The notes under the pieces were generated by a model, which worked only from the letters and a program-made list of their open reading frames with translations, searched no databases and was not told the origin of the DNA. This document shows positions 1 through 12,230 of a stretch of DNA of 64,000 bases, piece after piece. The DNA is from Pseudophaeomoniella oleicola (Eukaryota > Ascomycota > Eurotiomycetes > Phaeomoniellales > Phaeomoniellaceae), in assembly GCA_003868215.1 (NCBI GenBank), contig QWDQ01000024.1, positions 124,001 to 188,000 of the forward strand. Reading direction: 5' to 3'. Position 1 is the stretch's first letter. The number at the start of each line of letters is the position of its first letter. The position numbers and the translations under genes were made by a program.

Positions 1-992
1 CTAAAACCTCCTGACCATCATCCGTACGGCTGATTATAGGCGTTATCCAAACCACATTCTTCTTGGAAAGTTCAGCGTGGCATCTAGTGCCAGGCTCGCA
101 GCTATGGATTCGCAGATCACTATGTGGGCTTAAACAGCCGTCATGTATTCTGTTGCCAAACTGGAAGCCGGTCAATGCATCCGATATTGGATGGGCACCT
201 GCCAGTGATTGATACAGACACCACTGATATTCATCTATGTGTACCTGCTCGCGTTAATAGTGAAGGGTATCGACATCACGTAGATCTTACCTGACTACGC
301 ATCAAAGAGGACAAAGTAAGCCATACGTCCTCGTATCCGAGCGTCCATGCTCGAAAATAGTAAACAGTGTCTGGAGGATATTTGGAGACCTTCTCTATCA
401 GCTCTGAAAGGCCGCTGGCCTTGGTAGGAAATTCTTTATATATGTCTTCCTTGGTGGCGAAGGTGGTGTCAAGGTACACTTTGTCGAGTCTCGCATGACC
501 AAGAGTATAGGGGACGAGGACAGGATTCCTGAGCAACGAATTGACCCACCATGGCTCTGCGCGTATATCGCCCGTATATAGAATTGCCTTATTGTTGCCT
601 TCAATGAGAAACATGACAGCCCCCGGACAATGGTTGGCATCGAACAGTGTGACCCGTATCTTCTCTACCGGACTCAGCTCAATCTCCGTTGGGGTCTCAA
701 TAGGGATCGGTCTTAGTACTGTCTTCAAGTGCTTGTACGTTTGCACTCGAGACTCCAAGATGCCCTTGCTGAAGTTCATTCGATGGGGATATTTTTCCAT
801 GGTCAATAGTAACCTTCGCGTTGCATGAGAACAGTACACAAAAGGAGATTTGAGACTCTCCAACCCCTGCAGATGGTCGCTGTGAACATGGCTGAGGAAG
901 CAGGCGACGGGTGGCGGATAACTGGGGTTGAGACGAAAGAAATCTATACGAATCCTTGGGAATTCGGTGACTATGCCATTGAAAGTAGACAT
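1..992 (-). CDS. Artemis/SNM1-type metallo-beta-lactamase DNA-repair nuclease (partial, C-terminus off window)
   Basis: Likely a nuclear 5' exonuclease/endonuclease of the beta-CASP metallo-beta-lactamase class that processes DNA ends and crosslinks. The start at 992 opens MSTFNGIVTEFP. The metal-binding motif SHVHSDHLQGL lies near residue 34, and FDANHCPGAVMF and LYTGDIRAEPW follow, all diagnostic of the SNM1/Artemis/Pso2 family. The first exon runs 992-291. A 46-nt intron (290-245, GTAAGA...CAG) joins in phase 0 to a second open exon from 244 to the left edge, giving the junction ...LMRSQ|VHIDEYQWCLYQ, the usual continuation in this family. The C-terminal part lies outside the window. The family is clear; Artemis-like versus Pso2-like is less certain, though the N-terminal start and the LDTTFATK segment favour Artemis-like. 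Confidence 0.88.
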
Positions 993-2242
993 GGCGGCGG
1001 GCTTGGTGGTATTTTCAGCCAGATGATCCTATAACCATCCTATACAGCCAAAGCCAGTATGCTATATAGTCATCAAAGCTCCGACTGCCGGTGAAGGGCA
1101 TTGTATCCGTGTGAATGGAAGTAGGTTACTCTCAGTTGGCTTGTCTTTGTATGATGCACGTGAGTATTTGTAGACAACAAGAGCCTGAACAGACACCGGC
1201 AGAAGTGACAGAATCTTGATCAGATTATCGAATGCTCTGACTGCTCCCGGTTGATTTCTATCCTTTTTGTGAACGCCACCTTCACTCGGTTCCCTATTAT
1301 ACTGTTGAGGCGATCAGGGACGAGATTGTAGCTCACCCAATGTTAGATGAATGCCTAAATCAAATTTCTACCGTGATACAGTATATCGTAAGGTATGGAA
1401 ATGTCGACCGGCGTAGTACAAATATTACCTGGAAGTAAAGAGTGAGAGCCAATAATGGGTGCATTAGGGGTCACCTTTTGATACCTAATGTCAGTTCCTA
1501 TCGTTAAATGTCTCGTCTCCGAAGAACCCTGGAAGCCCTACTACGTACAACTATTAACTGCTCGAGGAACGGACGGTAGCATACAACCTAATATACTGGG
1601 GGCCGTGTCAAGGTTCCTTACGTCGTAATCTCTTTTCAGATCTCGCCTCGCCCATCAACCGAATCAACCAAGCACTTTTCTCCTTGACTTAAACACAAAG
1701 CAAATCATTCTGTTCTGTCAATCAGATCCCACTCCCCTTCAAACCTCCCCCAATTGCAGCGGTCTCGGTCTCGGTCTCGAAACCTCAAATTCGACATTGC
1801 TGCCACATCCTTCCTTCCGTTCTTTTCCTTTTCCTTCGTTTGCATCTTCCGTCGACAATCGTCTGTACGGGTCCAATGTGGCATACCAAACATCTTGTTT
1901 CTCACAGTAGCTGACATAGAAGCCCAAATAAGAAATCCAAAGATCAACTGACTCGCCAATCCCTGTGAACCAGATGTGCGAACTATTCTTTCACATGACC
2001 AGTCACACTCCAAATCCTTGAATCAAGAATTCCGCCAAATCACTGCTGCTTGTTGTCAACGATCTCCTTCACGCTCGTTTCATTCAATTGAGTTATCGAG
2101 AGATGGCGCATCTGAGCTAGGCCTTCAAAACGCGACCGACTCTGAACAAGAAAACCATCATCTGTCCTTCTACATACAAGAAGCAAGCCATTCCACTGCA
2201 GTTCTATAGGCACACGGCATCATCACCCCCTCTGCTAGAGAT
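993..2242. other. Intergenic region between two divergent genes
   Basis: About 1.25 kb without a supported gene, between the Artemis-like gene (minus) and the gene at 2243 (plus). Stretches around 1620-1860 are rich in C and T, as is common upstream of fungal transcription starts. A 77-codon open frame at 1976-2209 ends 33 nt before the next gene's ATG. It has no recognisable content and is most likely 5' leader sequence or an upstream ORF. Confidence 0.5.
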
Positions 2243-3163
2243 ATGCATCAACCAAACATCGCCCAAGTCGTCTATAAGCATCTGTTTCCTCGACCCCGTC
2301 CAAGCGACCCTTCCTCCTTTTCCGCCCATGTCACTCGCAACCTCGTACCTGAAGTTCGTATAGAAACCGCTACGTTTTACGGTGCTCTAGACTGTATCGA
2401 AGCCCAATATCCAGGGCTAGATTACACATATGGTCCTCACCGGCGTCGCCTGAGTCGATTCGCATGGCATAGGCGCTTGTTTCGAGCATTCGACGACTTG
2501 GGCCTTACGGACTCGGAGATACTTTCAATCTGTCAATGGGAAGGAACAAAATCGGCGAAAGACAAATATGAAAGAGATGCAGGGCAACGAATTAGAGACA
2601 CGACCGCAGATGGTGTTGCGCTGGCAACTCCCCCGCATTCACCGAGAGCAATCTTCCATCCTGTGCAACAGCCTACGCCTCACCTGAAGATTGTGGATGA
2701 GGTGATGAGGCATGGTAATATGTATAGCGCGGATGACGAGTCGGCGGAAGAAGATAGTGATATGGAAGACGAGAGTGATTCATCCAGGATCGATAGTTAC
2801 GGTCTCGAGCTAAATAGGCGGTTATTAGCTGCCGCCGAAGCCCGATTGCGAGGCGATAATAGCGCCGTCTTTGATGAGCAATGGGAGCAATGGCTGAAGG
2901 AAGCAATGGAACGACATGCAGCGCTTCCTGAAAACATCAGGGCGCAGGTGAGAGAGCGGCTGGCGGCACAGACGGGCTCATCCAGAATCGGCAATGTCTC
3001 AGCGAACAGGACTGCATTCGACAATGGTAATTTGGCGGCTGCAGTTGCATCTAGTGGGCGGCCTGCTCTCGTTGATGAGGAGGCGTTGAGCCGACCAGCA
3101 GCAATGGCAATGAACTTCACGGCAGGTGCTTCATCCAACAATCCTGCTGCAGGCGCAGCTTGA
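2243..3163 (+). CDS. Conserved fungal protein of unknown function (306 aa)
   Basis: Single-exon gene. The N-terminal third is the conserved part: after VYKHLFPRPRP comes a block around residues 60-110 reading LSRFAWHRRLFRAFDDLGLTDSEILSICQWEGTK across several helices rich in Trp, Arg and Phe, of a kind seen in uncharacterised filamentous-fungal proteins. The middle (about 150-180) is acidic (SAEEDSDMEDESDSS) and probably disordered. Residues 185-245 are predicted helical and charged, followed by an Ala/Asn-rich tail. There is no signal peptide or membrane segment. I do not recognise a catalytic motif. A nuclear or cytoplasmic regulatory role is possible but is only inference. The start was chosen as the first ATG before the conserved block. 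Confidence 0.75.
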   Translation: MHQPNIAQVVYKHLFPRPRPSDPSSFSAHVTRNLVPEVRIETATFYGALDCIEAQYPGLDYTYGPHRRRLSRFAWHRRLFRAFDDLGLTDSEILSICQWEGTKSAKDKYERDAGQRIRDTTADGVALATPPHSPRAIFHPVQQPTPHLKIVDEVMRHGNMYSADDESAEEDSDMEDESDSSRIDSYGLELNRRLLAAAEARLRGDNSAVFDEQWEQWLKEAMERHAALPENIRAQVRERLAAQTGSSRIGNVSANRTAFDNGNLAAAVASSGRPALVDEEALSRPAAMAMNFTAGASSNNPAAGAA

Positions 3164-4579
3164 AAGTCTCCTATCTCGGCATGGCCATGGATTTTTGGCG
3201 TTTCGCAAACATACGGTGGACAGATGGGACAATCTTTCTGGGGACTTCACTTCAGAACGCCTTTGCATGTGGCCGTACAGGTCACGACAGGCGTGCATCG
3301 TTATATGTCTGGCGTAATGGAGTTCTTTGTTGTTATTTGCTCAGGAGTCTCTCAAGACCACGCTTGGCGTTCAAGGTTACACACGTGGGTTCAGCATATA
3401 TCCAAGGGTCATATTTAGAATTTCAAAAGTGACAGCATAATCCTGCGTATGAAGCAGTTTCTCCAAGTCATTGTTCTACATTTTCAGCTTTCATGCCTCA
3501 ATCACCACAGCTGTATGGAGTAGTAGGTCGAGAGTCAGGTAGTGGGCCGGCTGATGCGGCATCTGCCAGAGCGGATCGACGGCCCAGATCGACTGAAATG
3601 GGGCTGGCGGATGATCTGACAGATCAGCGAATTGGTGGTGATGGATAGAAGTGAGAGAGTCTTGATAACACACGCGATAGGAGGATGGAGTTGTCCGTGA
3701 GATCAGCTGCAACTAACTTGTCAAGAAGAAAGGAGGGTGGAGGGGAGACTCTTCTTCTAGGTCGTAGGCAAGATGGCGCAGTGCATAAGTTACAAAGTAC
3801 ACCTACTCGAGCGGGATTGATCAGTTCCGGAGCGAAAAAGATGAAATGCTTGCTGCGGTAGATGCAGTTGGTATCAAGATGGTAGCAAGTACAACCATAG
3901 GTATCTTTTGACTGGTACTGTAAGCAGTCTGCAGTAGATGTTTATAGGCAAGTCGGTGGTCTCTTTTTCAACCGTGATAATTCATGTAGATAATCTACGT
4001 CAGTTAGTACTTATTGATGCGATATCGAAATAATGACCAGCCAAATGATTAATTATTATTGATTACTAATTTATTTAATTAATTGATAGGCGACTGTTAG
4101 CGACCCTCTACCCGCCACCAGTAATACCAACCTAAGATAAGATACCTGAGACTGCGCCTGGAAGTAACGGAGTAGGGAAAGACCAGACAATGAATGAGAG
4201 CAAATGCGGAGTTAGGGATGCGCCTCTTTCTTTCACATCCGGTCAATCGCTAAATGTAAGAGAATACGGAGTAGTGATACAACCACCCCCTCGTCGATCC
4301 TGTTTCGCCCCGAAAGCACTCACTCATCCATTTCCTGTTCCCATCGTTCGATTTCGTGATTTTGATAATTGCCTGTTTGATAATGTGTTCTCCCTCATTG
4401 CCGCTACTCTCGAACAACACCCCTCTTATCTGTTGCTGTGGTTGTTGACCTCATTGCCGTCGTTATCGTGAGCAAGGTGTGCCCACCGCACCAGGTTTGT
4501 GAGCCGATACTGCCCACCTGCCGAGGGTAATTGAGCGACACTGCACCATTGCGACAGGAATCGCTCACTTAATTGCAAG
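3164..4579. other. Intergenic region, no gene recognised
   Basis: About 1.4 kb between the gene ending at 3163 and the RING-finger gene. Short open frames here (for example 4190-4471) lack domains, splice logic or plausible composition. The stretch near 4020-4085 is AT-rich (TTAATTAATT runs). I see nothing else in it. Confidence 0.45.
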
Positions 4580-6515
4580 ATGAGTGAGTATTATCTATCA
4601 GCGAACCAAATGTTAGCTCGCTGGTCTCAAATACTGACGACACGCAGCTGCGCGCGCTTTCGATGTCGCAACCTTCGTGTTTCCAGATCCCAACCAAGCG
4701 GTGCAATATCCCAGTCTTCAACCAATTCAGGCAAATGTGAGCAGTCTGCGTCGATGCCGTAGCAAACACTAACGGATATAAAGGCGTCATCATCCTACCA
4801 TCTCAACAACTTCCCTTCCATCCAGACCCTCTCCAATAACCTAGGCAATGAAAATTCAGATCAAGTTCGGGGTCTACTCTATGTTCCATCATTATCACCC
4901 ACCGACATCTGTTTCAACCAATCCGCGCAATATGTCCCGCATAATGCTACTCGCCGGGGGAACATACCGACAACCAGTTATACGGCACTGGCGCTGGCAC
5001 CATGGTTCAGCATCGAGTGCACAAAGTCATATCTAGCGTCGCTCATGGATGATCTAGACTTCGTCAGCGGAGTGCTATTTTACCAAGTCAATGACACCTC
5101 GACAGCTACTCCACCTCCTGTCAGCAATGTAATGTGGAATCTCAATGACGGTGGGCGTTGGAAGTCACGACTAGGAATTCCAGCATACGCACTGCCGGGT
5201 CCCATGGGAAGACAGCTGATGTATTCTTTGAGCATGTACTCCGGCAATGTCTCAACCACTCCAGATCCAGCTGCTTTGGGCAGCGATTATGGACCGGGTG
5301 GTATGGCCCGGCTATATGGAGACGTCATAATTGGTGAGTGGACCTCCGTTAGCATTACCACAGTCAACTGATGATGGGTTATCAGACAGGGGGCCATCGT
5401 TACCCAGTCTGTGGGTATTTCTAATCATCGTTCTAGCTGTCCTCCTTGCTGTTGTTACAGCGTCTTCAGTGTTCCTGGGTTACATCCAACGACGGAGACG
5501 CAATGCGTTAAGAAGACGTGTGGTAAATGGAGAAGTTGACCTGGAAGCACTTGGGATGAAGACGATAAACGTACCACGAACGGAACTGGACAAATTGCCG
5601 TTGTATACCTATAGAAGCGAGCAAGCGTCCAGCAACGAAACCGCGGTAACGTCGAAGGAAGCTGGAATGACCCATCCAGATGATTCTGTGCCTGTATCGG
5701 AAGCACCGACAAACCAGGACGCTGGGTCTTCGCACATTGGCCCCAACATTCCACTATCAGCCGCATCACCTCCCTCAGGATACTATTTCTCGCAGACAAG
5801 CTGCACAATCTGTCTGGATGAATTCGAACCCAATGTCACTACTGTACGCGAACTACCTTGCCACCATATTTTCCATCCGGAATGCGTAGACCCTTTTCTA
5901 CTCGAACACAGCAGTGTTTGCCCAGTTTGTAAGAGATCGGTTCTCCCAAATGGGTTTTGCCCGGAGAATATCACCAACGCCATGGTTCGCCGAGAACAAC
6001 TAATTCGTCGGATTCAGCAACGAAGAGGCCAACTTAGTGGCCGGCGCGTATCTTCGCTGCCTCGAAGCCAAACAGCGGCTACTATTGCTCGAGTCGGGCT
6101 CAGTGATCGCATTGCAGACATGAGAACTCGGCTTAATCTTGGCATCAATCATCCTCACGAAGCCGCGCCGACCGGACCAGTCGGGGTGATTATAACACCT
6201 ATCGAAATGACCCCGTTACCCCAAAGTTCAAACAATGGTGGAAACTCAGACCCCGCAGCCAGTGGCCACACGCCAGCCACATTATCCTCATCAGAAAGTG
6301 CTATGCCCACTCAAACCTCGACCAATAGGGCCTCTATCATAGCGATTCAATCCGAACATGATCCAGGACGTCGACGAGATCTGGCCCGGCAACGGGCCAT
6401 CGCGAACTTGAATGAAGCTGCTGCTGCTGTGGACCAGGATATCGAGCAGGAACAGCGCCGATTGCCATTTTGGAGACGCGCTGTCGGGAAGGTGTTTCCA
6501 GGCTTGACCACATGA
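4580..6515 (+). CDS. Transmembrane RING-H2 E3 ubiquitin ligase
   Basis: Proposed model: exons 4580-4583, 4648-4736, 4784-5333 and 5386-6515, giving 590 aa with all phases consistent. Introns: 4584-4647 (GTGAGT, branch TACTGAC), 4737-4783 (GTGAGC, branch CACTAAC) and 5334-5385 (GTGAGT...CAG). The N-terminal half is a lumenal, PA-like region (GLLYVPSLSPTD, QYVPHNATRR, PWFSIECTKSYLAS). A single membrane helix follows (LWVFLIIVLAVLLAVV), then a basic stop-transfer RRRRNALRRR and the conserved EVDLEALGMK segment. The RING-H2 finger starts at CTICLDEF and has PCHHIFHPEC and CPVC, with all eight ligands present. It probably ubiquitinates substrates at an endomembrane. Oddity: the first coding exon would be just ATGA, and no signal peptide is seen, so the extreme N-terminus is the weak part of the model. 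Confidence 0.82.
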
Positions 6516-7849
6516 GAACATATCACATCCAAGCTTGATGCTAACGACGATGGCGACGGACATGTTTCCACAATGTTTACGACTTAACTTCCCACCACGC
6601 TTTCAGAACGGATTGGAAACCAAAAAGAGGGTGGTGTCCGTCAATCGTGAACCTTTTGCATATCATTATTGTCTGTCGTCATCGCTAGCCTGATTTCCAG
6701 CATCATGCATCCTAGACCTATGGCTCTCTCTTATCACCTCTTCTCGACACTTTCGTTATTGTTATTGTCCTCGTTATCATTGTCATCGTTAGCGTCAGCA
6801 TCAGCACTCGCACCAGCATGGCGTTGGAGCGAAATGGAAATGGATTTGATTTGGATTTTGAAGGAATAGCATGGGTTACCAAAAAACCACTTAGGTTTAA
6901 AAGGCAGAAGAGGCCCTTGAGGCAATCAAACGAACTGAATAGTATCTGATGGTCTGATGCTGTGACACGTATATGTACATGTAGAGAAGTATATGTATAG
7001 CTCCGCACTGCTTCCATCCCAGGATATCAAGAAGGACGACGACACCGTATTAGCCAGTCCTCTGAACTTTTCCACCTCTCGTCACTTTCCACTTCTTCTT
7101 TCCATTCATTCAATCGAGGGGACTGGTTCCTAAGCCCCTTTGAGCACATCCTTGCGCCGCCGTCCCTCCCAACCATCCTTCCCTTTGGCCCCCGTCTATA
7201 TTCTATCTCACATCTCTCTTTAGACTGAACAATGCCGTGTGGGTATGCATCCTGTCTCTTTAATTTCCGTTCCAAGTCTCCCTCCTCCGGACCTTCTTGC
7301 CTTGTCTTGCTTTCGGGTTTAGTTCTCGGAAGGGGCCAAAAGCTGGAGGGGGCCAAAAACGACCAGCGATCATTAGGGTAAGCCAGGATAGTAGATAACT
7401 TAGTATGTAGGGGCCTATTTGCGGGTATGGAGACCCTTTTATGCGAGAGACCATATCCTGATTAATTCCGGTTTCGTTCCGTTACCATGATTGATAGGTA
7501 CCGGGACGCTTTCGATTGAGGTAACATTTGAACTAGTCCTTAGCCGAAAGGCATAAAGTTGTCCGTTGCCGACGAGACGATCGCCAAACTACGGGTACCT
7601 AGGTTTAGCCGTTGGTAGTTGTATCAATGTAATCTACTTGTTTTCGGGAACTAAGTGGGAAACCGTGCGGGTAATTTTACGGAAATGTTACGGTATGTGA
7701 GGACGATATCTACAACCACCTGACGTAGGACATACAGAAGAGCACACTTTCAAGAATATTGGCTGCCTAGGTAGGATATGTACAACCGTTGGCGTTGTCT
7801 TGGAGTCTTCCCAGTTTCGTATCGAGTCTGTCTCTTCTGAGCTACAAGC
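6516..7849. other. Intergenic region at the left border of the biosynthetic cluster
   Basis: About 1.3 kb with no supported gene. Short frames at 6669-7356 are low-complexity (a TTATTGTTATTGTCC-type repeat on the plus strand) and lack conserved content. A CCTAGGTAGG motif lies at 7766-7775, upstream of the P450 gene. Confidence 0.45.
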
Positions 7850-9753
7850 ATGTCTGTTCTCACCAAGACTCTTCTTCAATGTCTGCTGGCAGGGTGCGCT
7901 CTGTCATTCGCGTTGTGGCTACTCAACGCTCTCGTCACTCAGCTGCTCGAGTTCTGGGGGAAATTGAATCCGCCATGCAATCTTCCCGTCGTCAACTTGG
8001 ATGGTTGGCAGTTTGAAAAGGCGAAACGAGAATATCTGTCCCATCTTGAGAAGTATTTGCGTATCGGCCGTGAGAAGGTTGGTCAACATGCCACCCCGTG
8101 TGTGATATCAGAGGAAAGTGCAAGCTGACTGGGAGGTCCTGCTGGCAGTACAAAGAGACAGGTTATATGCTTTGGAGTCCCGAAGGCTACAAGATCGTTC
8201 TGCCCACATCTCTTTACGATGAGATACGTCTGATGCCTGATTCTGTTGCTAGCAATTATGCAGTGGGGATGGTAGGTGTCTTCGATCATTGAGCCAGGGA
8301 TAGAAATGACTGACCCATCTAGCGCATCTTTGGAGGCTATGATTTCCTGAATATAGGGCAAGATATGTCCCTTGTGGCACATGTCACCAACAGTCACCTG
8401 CTTTCTGGGCTAAGTAAGAGATGGGAAGACATCCCAAGCGAGAGGAATTGCTCATGTGGATTTGACAGGTTCCCTTGATGCTTCACCTTCGGAGGAAATT
8501 CAGGCGGCCATTCTCAGAACCGTACCTCAGGTTGATTGTCTGAGTATTGTCTGGTCATCTTCTGATCTTTCGCTGACGATATTCCCAGACTGGCAAGATT
8601 TCAACGCCTATCATGCCATACTCGAGGGCCTCAAGACCTGTATATCGACAACAATCTTTGGCCGTGAACTTGGGAACGACCAAAGGATCAGGGACTCCTT
8701 GTTAGATTTTGTAAGACAGATCCCTCAGGCCGGGGGTGCACTGAGAAGAAAACCCTGGTACGCGAAGGCTTTCGCTGCAGAGCTTGGCTTCATTCCTCCC
8801 GTCCAGGTTGCTAGAAAGTATATCGCGCGTGGCAAGGCATTGGTTGCTCGAGAGCTTCGGGCAAGAGAACAGGTTCTGGATCATCATGGCGAGGACGAGA
8901 AGCACAATGACTTCATACAGTGGTTGTACAACACGAACGAAGCAGAGGGCAGTCCAAGGTCCCTCGAAAGACTTGGGGAGATCGCCTATCTCGCTGTGAC
9001 TCCATCGATTCATACAACCTCGTTCGCGCTTCTAAATGTCATTTACTATCTCGCATGGTTTGGCCAATATATCCAGCCTCTGCGCGATGAGATCGATCCG
9101 GTGTGGAACAAGTGCAATGGCATCCTAGACCTTGCAGCCGTCAACCGACTCGAAAAACTGGACAGTTTCATCACTGAAGCGGCGCGCCATGCCGCACTTC
9201 TCAGACGTGAGTACTTTACGATCTCCCCTCAGGCTAATTAACTGAATGCGTGTGAAATTTCCTCTTCCCTTTCAAAATTGCTGATCCTGTGCATTGTCTG
9301 GCAGTCATCTGCGACCGAAACATAACCAGCAAAAAAGGCCATACGTTCTCGAACGGCCTCCACGTCCACCACGGCGCCACAATCGTACTCGACCTGCAGG
9401 GCCAAGAAACCGACCCCGAACTCTGGGACCACCCAGAAGAATTCCGCCCATTTCGTTTCCAAGAGCTCCGCTCCAGTAGCAGCAACAACGACAAACAAGG
9501 CCTCACCTACGCCTCGACGCACATCAAGAACGCAATGCGCTTCGGCAGCGGCAGACACTCATGCCCCGGCCGAGCCTTTGCGTCGATGATGATGAAGATC
9601 TTTTTGGCGACGCTGCTGCACGAGTACGATATCGCAACTGCACCGGGTACGGAACCGATCAAACCGATCTCGACGGGTGTGACCGAGATGTTTCGAATTG
9701 ATGTTCCTGTACTGGTCCGAAAGAGAGGTGGTACTGAAGCATCTACCAAGTAA
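7850..9753 (+). CDS. Cytochrome P450 monooxygenase A
   Basis: Haem-thiolate monooxygenase, probably an ER-anchored tailoring enzyme. Model: exons 7850-8077, 8149-8271, 8323-8413, 8469-8537, 8589-9206 and 9305-9753 (525 aa, phases consistent). The intron at 8538-8588 is 51 nt and frame-neutral; I infer it because splicing removes a stretch foreign to P450s and it contains CTGAC before CCCAG. The N-terminal helix is LLQCLLAGCALSFALWLL. EAAR supplies the K-helix ExxR. The haem loop is FGSGRHSCPGRAFA. The I-helix reads TPSIHTTSFA instead of the usual AGxDT, as in the fungal ent-kaurene-oxidase-like group. The first donor, GTTGGT, is weak. It begins the gene cluster that includes the PKS at 20.2 kb, which suggests hydroxylation or oxidation of the polyketide; the substrate is unknown. 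Confidence 0.88.
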
Positions 9754-10327
9754 TTAGCAGTAGTCACTAGAATATACTACCTAGGTAGTTACTGACTGAA
9801 CGAATAACGAGCATTGAATTCGGACAACGTTGCCCCAAGGAAATAAAAGCTCTTCTCTTCAGGCCGTACCGAAATAGCGTCTACAGTGCAAGATCACGTT
9901 ATGCAGGCAACCTCGAGCCTCTCGAATCTCCAAGAGTTAAGGCACGGTGGAATGAAAGCTGTAAATATGTACTATGTACCCACGGGACTGTAGATAGAAG
10001 TCTGTACCTCAATAACTTAGCTTTAAAACCATCATGGCCGTTGGGCCCCGACTTCGGTTGCTTTTCCGATACTAATACGTACCTAAGTCTTTCAACGACA
10101 CAGGAGAAATGGATGATATTATCTGGCCGGAATAAAGTAATCTGTGGCACAACATAAAAAGCTCCCATTTTCCTTCCGTCTGGCCACGATAAAGCTCCGT
10201 AAAACATCTTAGACTGCTGCTGGCTTCGCCTCTGTAGTCTGCATGCCTAGTATCTTTGGTCTGTGCGACTGACGGCGACGATGACCTCATTTATCACTAA
10301 AAGCCATGCCGACACGTGCATCAAGAC
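9754..10327. other. Convergent intergenic region between the two P450 genes
   Basis: 574 bp between the 3' ends of P450 A (plus) and P450 B (minus). An ACCTAGGTAGTT motif sits at 9779-9790, just after the stop of P450 A. No gene or clear terminator structure was recognised. Confidence 0.45.
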
Positions 10328-12230
10328 TCAACTCGTTCGCTTCCTCAGCTTGACGTGAAAATCCTTGCCCGTGAAACTTGCGGATTTGGTCAGTGAAGTC
10401 CTTGTCGGGTGCCAACAAGGAGAATCCTTACTAGATGAGCAACAGATCGATCCATTTCATGTCTTCGTCAGTGGTATCGTAGATTTCCAGCTCAAACCTG
10501 CGGAAGAGATTGCCGAGGAACGTATATAACTCGCAGAAAGCTAGACTGAAATAATATTGATGATCAGTCCAAACAGGTCAAACAAGTGAGCGGAATATAA
10601 TACTTACTCTCTTCCTAAGCATTGCCTCGAACCTCGGGAGAAACTGGCCATATATTTCTCTAGGTTCGCGGAGTCGTGGCTAAGCCATCGTTCCGGACTG
10701 AATTTGTCGGGGTCGATCCAGACGTCGCGATGACGGTTAAGAAGATACGCCGAGGTGTTGAGAATGGTCTTGGAAGTTGTCAGCTCAAACCTCATGGGAA
10801 ATAGTGGTACGAATTCTTACACCACCAGGAACCACATGCCCGTGAAGAGAATACCCTTCTGGAGGTACGACTCTGGGCAGGCGGCCGGGAAGGGGGTAGC
10901 TACAGCGAAGCAGCTCTTTGATCACGGCTGTCTAGATCTGGTCAGTCGATCCTGATCTCTCGAAGGCCTTTTAATTGACCTACCAGATATGGGAGCTTCT
11001 TGGTATTATCGTAATTGATCTCCGCTTGCACGTTCGGGAAGGACATCGCCAGCTCGCTGTTTAGTTTTTGATACACCTCCGGATTCCTGAGAATCTGATA
11101 GATCCCAACGATCATAGCATCGGAAGCTGTGTCGTTTCCTGCGGATAGTAGCATAATGACCTCCTCGGCAAGTTGATTGTCATTCAGGACACTGTGATCT
11201 TTGGTCAAGGTAGGATCCAGGAGCATATCAATGACAATCGACCGGTCAAACTCTTTTCTCTGCAATGACACCTCCGCATCTCCCACTCTCGGAGCGTTGC
11301 GCTCACGCAAGTAATCGTCGATGAGAAGGAGGCACTTCTAAATACGAATCAGCAGAGTCGCACCATCCAGCGACTGATGAGTATACTTTTTTGAAATCCT
11401 GCAGTGGGATGGGGAAAATCCTTTCCGATATCCAATCTGGCAAGCTCAAAGAGATCTTGACGAGATTAGGGAATGCAGGTGCAACCCAGCCCATCTCAAA
11501 CGTGGCGTGAAGGAATTCGATGAACTGGTTTTGAAAGGTGGGATCTTCAATGACACCGAGCTCTTTACCAAATACGATCTTCGATATGATGTCCATGGTG
11601 AAAGCTTTCGTGCTCCGGCATACATTCACCGCCGACTCTTCTCGGGCAAACTCTTCGAATCTTTGCAACAGCAGGTCGACCTTATCTTTAACCATCGGTG
11701 CTAGGTCTTGTACCCGCGCCGGCGAGAAGGCTGGAGTTAAGACCGATCGTCGAATACGATGCCTTCCGGGCTCACTTTCGCCGATAGACGTACCGGGGAA
11801 GGTGACGTAGTCGTAGAAGGCAGGATCCTTTGTAAAACGGGAGCCGACCCGGGTCATGTCGACAAAGACTTCTGGGTCATTGATGTGGAGTTCATTTGGT
11901 CCGACGCGAACGATCGGTCCTGTAAAGATCAATAAATGAGTTGACTCTGAGAGATGATGCGTACCGAATTTGTCATGCAAGCGCTCGATCTCGAACAAAA
12001 GCTGCCCAGTATGGTGAAAGTTCCAATACCACTCGTACCTTGATGGACAGTCAGACCTTCCAGAAGAACGAAGAAGACAAAGCGACATACCATGGTTTAG
12101 ATGTAGCTGCAATAGCTGAGCCTGGATAGCGAGATAGAGGATGCAAGAAGATACGATAGAATGCCCGACATATCCAAAAGATCAGATACGATACTACCGT
12201 TACTGCTGCGGCTGTAGGAAAGGAAGTCAT
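10328..12230 (-). CDS. Cytochrome P450 monooxygenase B (CYP65-like)
   Basis: Eight exons read downstream from 12230: 12230-12091, 12038-11965, 11919-11387, 11337-10980, 10927-10821, 10768-10608, 10545-10432 and 10376-10328, giving 511 aa with consistent phases. Introns are 45-62 nt and several show CTGAC branch points. An N-terminal helix precedes the RIFLHPLSRYPGS hinge typical of fungal CYP65-type P450s (the trichothecene-hydroxylase-like group). The I-helix has SAGNDTAS with the oxygen-activating AGxDT. KELLR gives ExxR, PERW follows, and the haem loop is FSRGSRQCLGRDLA. The last tiny exon supplies the usual basic tail (TGKDFHVKLRKR). It is transcribed divergently from the FAD oxidase. Likely role: hydroxylation, epoxidation or multistep oxidation of the cluster polyketide. 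Confidence 0.9.

Noticed and set aside
1976-2209. 77-codon open frame ending 33 nt before the gene at 2243
   Set aside because: No recognisable sequence; more likely an upstream ORF or leader.
4190-4471. 93-codon frame with C/T-rich composition
   Set aside because: No conserved content; sits in probable promoter sequence of the RING gene.
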